Source of the DNA: Teichococcus aerophilus
GTDB taxonomy: Bacteria > Pseudomonadota > Alphaproteobacteria > Acetobacterales > Acetobacteraceae
DNA: 64,000 nt
Reading direction: 5' to 3'
Assembly: GCF_014490485.1 (NCBI RefSeq)
Contig: NZ_JACTVA010000014.1
Span: 30,869-94,868, forward strand
Below the pieces are notes generated by a model. It had not been told where the DNA came from, made no database searches, and saw only the letters and a program-made list of their open reading frames with translations. Below are positions 60,732 to 64,000 of the stretch, in pieces (within the stretch, counting starts at the first letter, position 1; the number at the start of each line of letters is the position of its first letter). Made by a program: the position numbers and the translations under genes.

Positions 60732-63700
60732 CTACTCCGCCGCCGCCGGCTTATCGGTGCCGCGCCAGCGGTCCACGCGGGCACGCGCACCTTCCAGCGC
60801 CAGGTAGATGGCGGGGGTGGTGAAGAGGGTGATCACCTGGCTCAGCAGCAGGCCGCCGACGATGGAGACGCCGAGCGGCTGCCGCAACTCCGACCCCGTG
60901 CCGGTGCCCAGCATGAGCGGCAGGGCGCCCAGCAGCGCGGCGGCGGTGGTCATCATGATCGGGCGGAAGCGCAGCAGCGCGGCCTCCCGGATGGCCTCAC
61001 GCGGCGCCATGCCGTGGTCCCGCTGCGCTTCCAGGGCGAAGTCGATCATCATGATCGCGTTTTTCTTCACGATACCCATCAGCAGGATGATGCCGATCAT
61101 CCCCACCACTGACAGGTCCATCCCCGCGATCTCCAGCGCCAGCAGCGCGCCGATGCCGGCCGAGGGCAGGGTGGAGAGAATGGTGATGGGGTGGATGAAG
61201 CTCTCATAGAGCATGCCCAGCACCAGGTAGATCACCACCACCGCCGCCAGGATCAGCCAGGGCTGCCCGGCCAGGGCGATGTCGAACTCCGCCGCATCGC
61301 CGGCGAAGCGGCCGGTGACGGTGCCGGGCATGCCCAGCTCCCGCTCCGCCTGCCGCACGGCCTCCACGGCATCGCTGAGGGCGTGGCCGGGGGTCAGGTT
61401 GAAGCTGAGCGTGACGGCGGGGAACTGATTCTCCCGTGTCACCAGCAGCGGTCCGTTGGTGCGGGTGATGCTGGCGATCTCGGCCAGCGGCACCTGCGCG
61501 TCGCTGCCGGTGATGCGCAGCTGGCCGATGGCGGAGGCGTCGGTGCGGATGCGGTCGCTGGCCTCCAGCACCACACGGTACTGGTTGCTCTGACCGTAGA
61601 TGGTGGAGATCTGCCGCTGGCCGTAAGCGTCGTACAGCGCGTTCACCACCGCCTGCATGCTGATGCCGAGGCGGGCTGCGCGGTCACGATCGACGCGCAC
61701 GGCCATGCGCAGCCCTTCATCCCGCTGGTCCGACGCCACGTCGCGCAGGGCAGGCAGGGCACGCAGCCGCTCCAGCAATTGCGGTGCCCATTCCGCCAGC
61801 TCGGCGGCATCGGAATCGGTCAGCACATACTGGTACTGCGTGGTCGCCGCGCGGGCGCCGATCTGGATATCCTGCACCGCCTGGGGGTAGGCGACGATGC
61901 CGGGCACCTGGGCCATCCGCGTCTTCAACCGTTCGATGATGGTGAAGGCATCGGCGTCGCGCTCGGTGCGCGGGCGCAGCACGGCGGTGACGCGGCCGGT
62001 ATTCGGCGCCGGGTTCAGCGTGCCGGACCCGGCGACGGAGGCGACCGAGGCAACGGCGGGGTCCGCGCGCACCACATCCGCCAGCGCCTGCTGCATCTCC
62101 GCCAGCCGGGCGAAGGAGACATCCTGCGGCGCTTCGGTGGTGATCAGGATCAGGCCGGTATCCTGCTGCGGCAGAAAGCCCTTGGGCATCACGACATAAA
62201 GCCAGCCGGTGAGCACGACACTGGCAGTGGCCACCAGCAACGTGGCCGTCTGGTGCCGCATGGTGAAGGCCAGGGCGCGGCCGTAGCCGTCGCGCATCTT
62301 GTCGAACCCACGCCCGGTCCAGCGCGCGGCCCAGCCGGGGCGGTCGTGCTTCGGGTCCCGCAACACCAGGGCGCACAGCATCGGCGTCAGGGTCAGGGAA
62401 ATGACCATGGAGACCAGCACCGCCGCCGTCAGCGTCTCCGCGAACTCGCGGAACAGCCGGCCGACCACGCCTTCCATGAACAGCAGCGGGATGAACACCG
62501 CGATCAGGCTGAGCGTCAGCGAGACGATGGTGAAGGCAATCTGCCGGGAGCCTTCATAGGCGGCTTCCAGTGGCTTCTTGCCCTCCTCGATCAGGCGGAC
62601 GATGTTCTCGATCATGACGATGGCGTCGTCGACGACGAAGCCCGCCGCCACCGTCAGCGCCATCAGGGAGAGGTTGTCCAGCGAGTAGCCCATGGCCGAC
62701 ATCACCGCGAAAGTGGCGATGATGGAGAGCGGCAGCGACACCGCCGGCACGAAGGTGGCGCGCAGGCTACCCAGGAACAGGTAGATCACCCCCACCACCA
62801 GCGCGATGCTGAGCACGAGGGTGAACTGCACCTCGTGCACGCTGGCCTGGATGGTTTCCGTGCGGTCCGACACCATGGCCAGCTGCGCGCCGGCGGGGAT
62901 GGCGGTGCGCAGTTCCGGCATCAGCGCCTGGATCTGTGCCACGGTGTTGACGATGTTGGCGCCGGGCTGGCGCTGCACGTCGATCAGGATGGCGGTGCGG
63001 CCGTTGTGCCAAGCGCCGTTGCGCGCGTTCTCCAGCGCCTCTACCGACTCGCCGACATCGCGTAGCCGCACCGGCGCGCCGTTCTGGTAGCTGATGATGA
63101 CGTTGGCGAACTCGGCCGGCGTGGTGATCTGGTCGTTGGCCAGGATGGTGGAGGATTGCCGCGGCCCATCCAGCGAACCCTTGGGCGAATTCAGGTTGGC
63201 GTTGGTGACGGCGGTGCGCACCGCCTCCATCCCCAGCCCATAGGCGGCGAGGCGCGCGGGGTCGATCCGCAGCCGCACGGCCGGGCGCATGTTGCCCTGC
63301 ACGGTGACGCGGCCGACGCCGCTGACCTGCGCCAGCTTCTGCGCCAGCAACGTATCCGCCGTGTCGGACAGCCGGGCGATGGGCAGGGTGTCGGAGGTCA
63401 GCGCCAGGGTGACGATCGGCGGGTCCGCCGGGTTCACCTTCGAATAGACCGGCGGGTAGGGCAGGGTGGAGGGCAGCGTGCCGCGCGCGGCATCCAGCGC
63501 CGCCTGCACGTCCTGCGTCGCCTCGTCCATGCTCTTGGTCAGCACGAATTGCAGCGTGATGCGGCTGATGCCCGGCCCACTGACTGAGGACATGGTCGAG
63601 AGGCCGGAGATCTGCGCCAGCTGCCGTTCCAGCGGCGCCGTGATCAGCAGCGCCGAGGTTTCGGAGGACGCACCCGGCAACTGCGTGCTGATCTCGATCG

Positions 63701-63830
63701 TGGGGAAATCAACATTCGGCAGCGCCGAGACCGGCAGCCGCAGATACCCGAAGATGCCCGCCAGCAGCACCGCGATAGCCAGCAGGGTCGTGGCTACTGG
63801 GCGGGAGATGAAGGGGGCGGCGATATTCAT
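60732..63830 (-). CDS. RND efflux permease (MdtB-like)
   Basis: A 1032-residue RND pump and the partner of the downstream permease. The N-terminus is MNIAAPFISRPVATTLLAIAVLLAGIFGYLRLPVSALPNVDFPTI. TM4 has AAGFVVDDAIVMIENIVRL, and the late block is GTGTGSELRQPLGVSIVGGLLLSQ. Its start overlaps the stop of the adaptor gene (ATGA), and 6 bp separate it from the second pump gene, so all three form one operon on the minus strand. It is typical of multidrug or bile-salt/aminocoumarin exporters; the substrate range is not predictable. Confidence 0.94.
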   Translation of the reverse strand: MNIAAPFISRPVATTLLAIAVLLAGIFGYLRLPVSALPNVDFPTIEISTQLPGASSETSALLITAPLERQLAQISGLSTMSSVSGPGISRITLQFVLTKSMDEATQDVQAALDAARGTLPSTLPYPPVYSKVNPADPPIVTLALTSDTLPIARLSDTADTLLAQKLAQVSGVGRVTVQGNMRPAVRLRIDPARLAAYGLGMEAVRTAVTNANLNSPKGSLDGPRQSSTILANDQITTPAEFANVIISYQNGAPVRLRDVGESVEALENARNGAWHNGRTAILIDVQRQPGANIVNTVAQIQALMPELRTAIPAGAQLAMVSDRTETIQASVHEVQFTLVLSIALVVGVIYLFLGSLRATFVPAVSLPLSIIATFAVMSAMGYSLDNLSLMALTVAAGFVVDDAIVMIENIVRLIEEGKKPLEAAYEGSRQIAFTIVSLTLSLIAVFIPLLFMEGVVGRLFREFAETLTAAVLVSMVISLTLTPMLCALVLRDPKHDRPGWAARWTGRGFDKMRDGYGRALAFTMRHQTATLLVATASVVLTGWLYVVMPKGFLPQQDTGLILITTEAPQDVSFARLAEMQQALADVVRADPAVASVASVAGSGTLNPAPNTGRVTAVLRPRTERDADAFTIIERLKTRMAQVPGIVAYPQAVQDIQIGARAATTQYQYVLTDSDAAELAEWAPQLLERLRALPALRDVASDQRDEGLRMAVRVDRDRAARLGISMQAVVNALYDAYGQRQISTIYGQSNQYRVVLEASDRIRTDASAIGQLRITGSDAQVPLAEIASITRTNGPLLVTRENQFPAVTLSFNLTPGHALSDAVEAVRQAERELGMPGTVTGRFAGDAAEFDIALAGQPWLILAAVVVIYLVLGMLYESFIHPITILSTLPSAGIGALLALEIAGMDLSVVGMIGIILLMGIVKKNAIMMIDFALEAQRDHGMAPREAIREAALLRFRPIMMTTAAALLGALPLMLGTGTGSELRQPLGVSIVGGLLLSQVITLFTTPAIYLALEGARARVDRWRGTDKPAAAE

Positions 63831-64000
63831 GGCGTCGCGCCACCAGATGCAGCACCGCCGGGGCCGGCGCTACCCGGCGCGGTTCCACCGGACGGGGGCG
63901 CACCGGGCACCGTGCCGCCTGGCGCCGTGCTGGGCGGGGTGGCTGGCGGGGCCGCCTGGCTGTCACGCGGGCGGCGGCGCTGGCCGCTGGGCTCGCCGGC
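63827..64000 (-). CDS. RND periplasmic adaptor, C-terminal fragment (MdtA-like)
   Basis: Only the last 57 residues are in the window. The frame ends with TGA overlapping the start of the first RND gene and is rich in Pro, Gly, Ala and Ser, with a basic patch (GQRRRPRD) near the edge. Such low-complexity tails are common on HlyD-family membrane fusion proteins of this lineage. Identification as the MdtA-like adaptor rests on its position immediately upstream of the paired permeases, because no conserved domain is visible. Confidence 0.6.
   Translation of the reverse strand, partial: AGEPSGQRRRPRDSQAAPPATPPSTAPGGTVPGAPPSGGTAPGSAGPGGAASGGATP

Noticed and set aside
58086..61112. Plus-strand open frame of about 1008 codons opposite the RND pump genes
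   Set aside because: It is antisense to two clear RND permeases, rich in His/Gln/Arg/Gly with no family resemblance. Long antisense frames are expected at this GC content.

Overview
The window is about 64 kb of very GC-rich DNA with dense coding, short gaps and many ATGA overlaps. Gene content suggests a Roseomonas-like member of the Acetobacteraceae (Alphaproteobacteria): several Bug/TctC-type periplasmic receptors, CaiB/BaiF and enolase-superfamily genes, GntR, IclR, LysR and DeoR catabolic regulators, and tandem MdtBC-like RND pumps. The taxonomic call is inference. I saw no rRNA, tRNA, CRISPR array, prophage or intact insertion sequence.

Layout. 1-3.6 kb: a truncated MbcA/ParS-type antitoxin, then a ScfR/RamB-like regulator divergent from isocitrate lyase (aceA). 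3.6-7.8 kb: an AT-richer gap, an 846-residue exoprotein with a C-terminal CBM60-like domain, and a convergent DUF1194/PEP-CTERM protein. 8-13 kb: aldo/keto reductase, HmoA-like monooxygenase, an FMN alpha-hydroxy-acid oxidase overlapping fhuF, and a MATE pump. 13.4-17.5 kb: a periplasmic trypsin-like protease and a copper operon copA-cueR-copZ behind a CueR-type promoter. 17.7-22 kb: a hypothetical protein, CaiB/BaiF CoA-transferase plus D(-)-tartrate dehydratase, a 58-residue small protein and RlpA. 22-27.9 kb: GntR and an ACS-type MFS permease, divergent from an SDR, an isocitrate lyase/PEP mutase homologue and an S9 peptidase. 28-33.7 kb: fused dihydroxyacetone kinase, LysR, a Bug receptor, a zinc alcohol dehydrogenase and a small EthD-like protein. 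34-44.1 kb: DeoR and an FGGY kinase, divergent from deoC, a complete sugar ABC importer, a DUF4432 mutarotase-like protein and a ribokinase-family kinase. This set would form a coherent deoxyribose or related pentose pathway. 44.4-51.4 kb: flavin reductase with GntR, an amidohydrolase, zwf, and pdxA-pdxJ coupled to a 2OG-Fe dioxygenase. 51.6-57.6 kb: enolase-superfamily and DapA-family enzymes, an IclR/SMP-30 fusion and two Bug receptors. 57.6-64 kb: two RND permeases and the tail of their adaptor.

The most unusual feature is intergenic. A repeated unit of about 55 bp occurs at about twelve gene 3' ends. It is a hairpin of the form CCGGGGAA-GGAA-TTCCCCGG, then a pyrimidine/T tract, then a conserved TCGAGTTTGGCGTGG-like box. 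Two such units face each other across most convergent gene pairs and enclose 100-250 bp. In at least two copies, and partly in a third, the enclosed DNA is also related in sequence and predicted structure. This looks like a dispersed bidirectional terminator or MITE-like family. A different 97-bp element with 13-bp inverted ends supplies the stop codon of zwf.

Other regulatory signals visible in the sequence are an 18-bp perfect palindrome between deoR and deoC, a 19-bp-spaced MerR-type promoter at copA, an FCD-GntR-like palindrome at 45.88 kb, and a GTCCACAA/TTGTGGAC inverted repeat near the IclR fusion.
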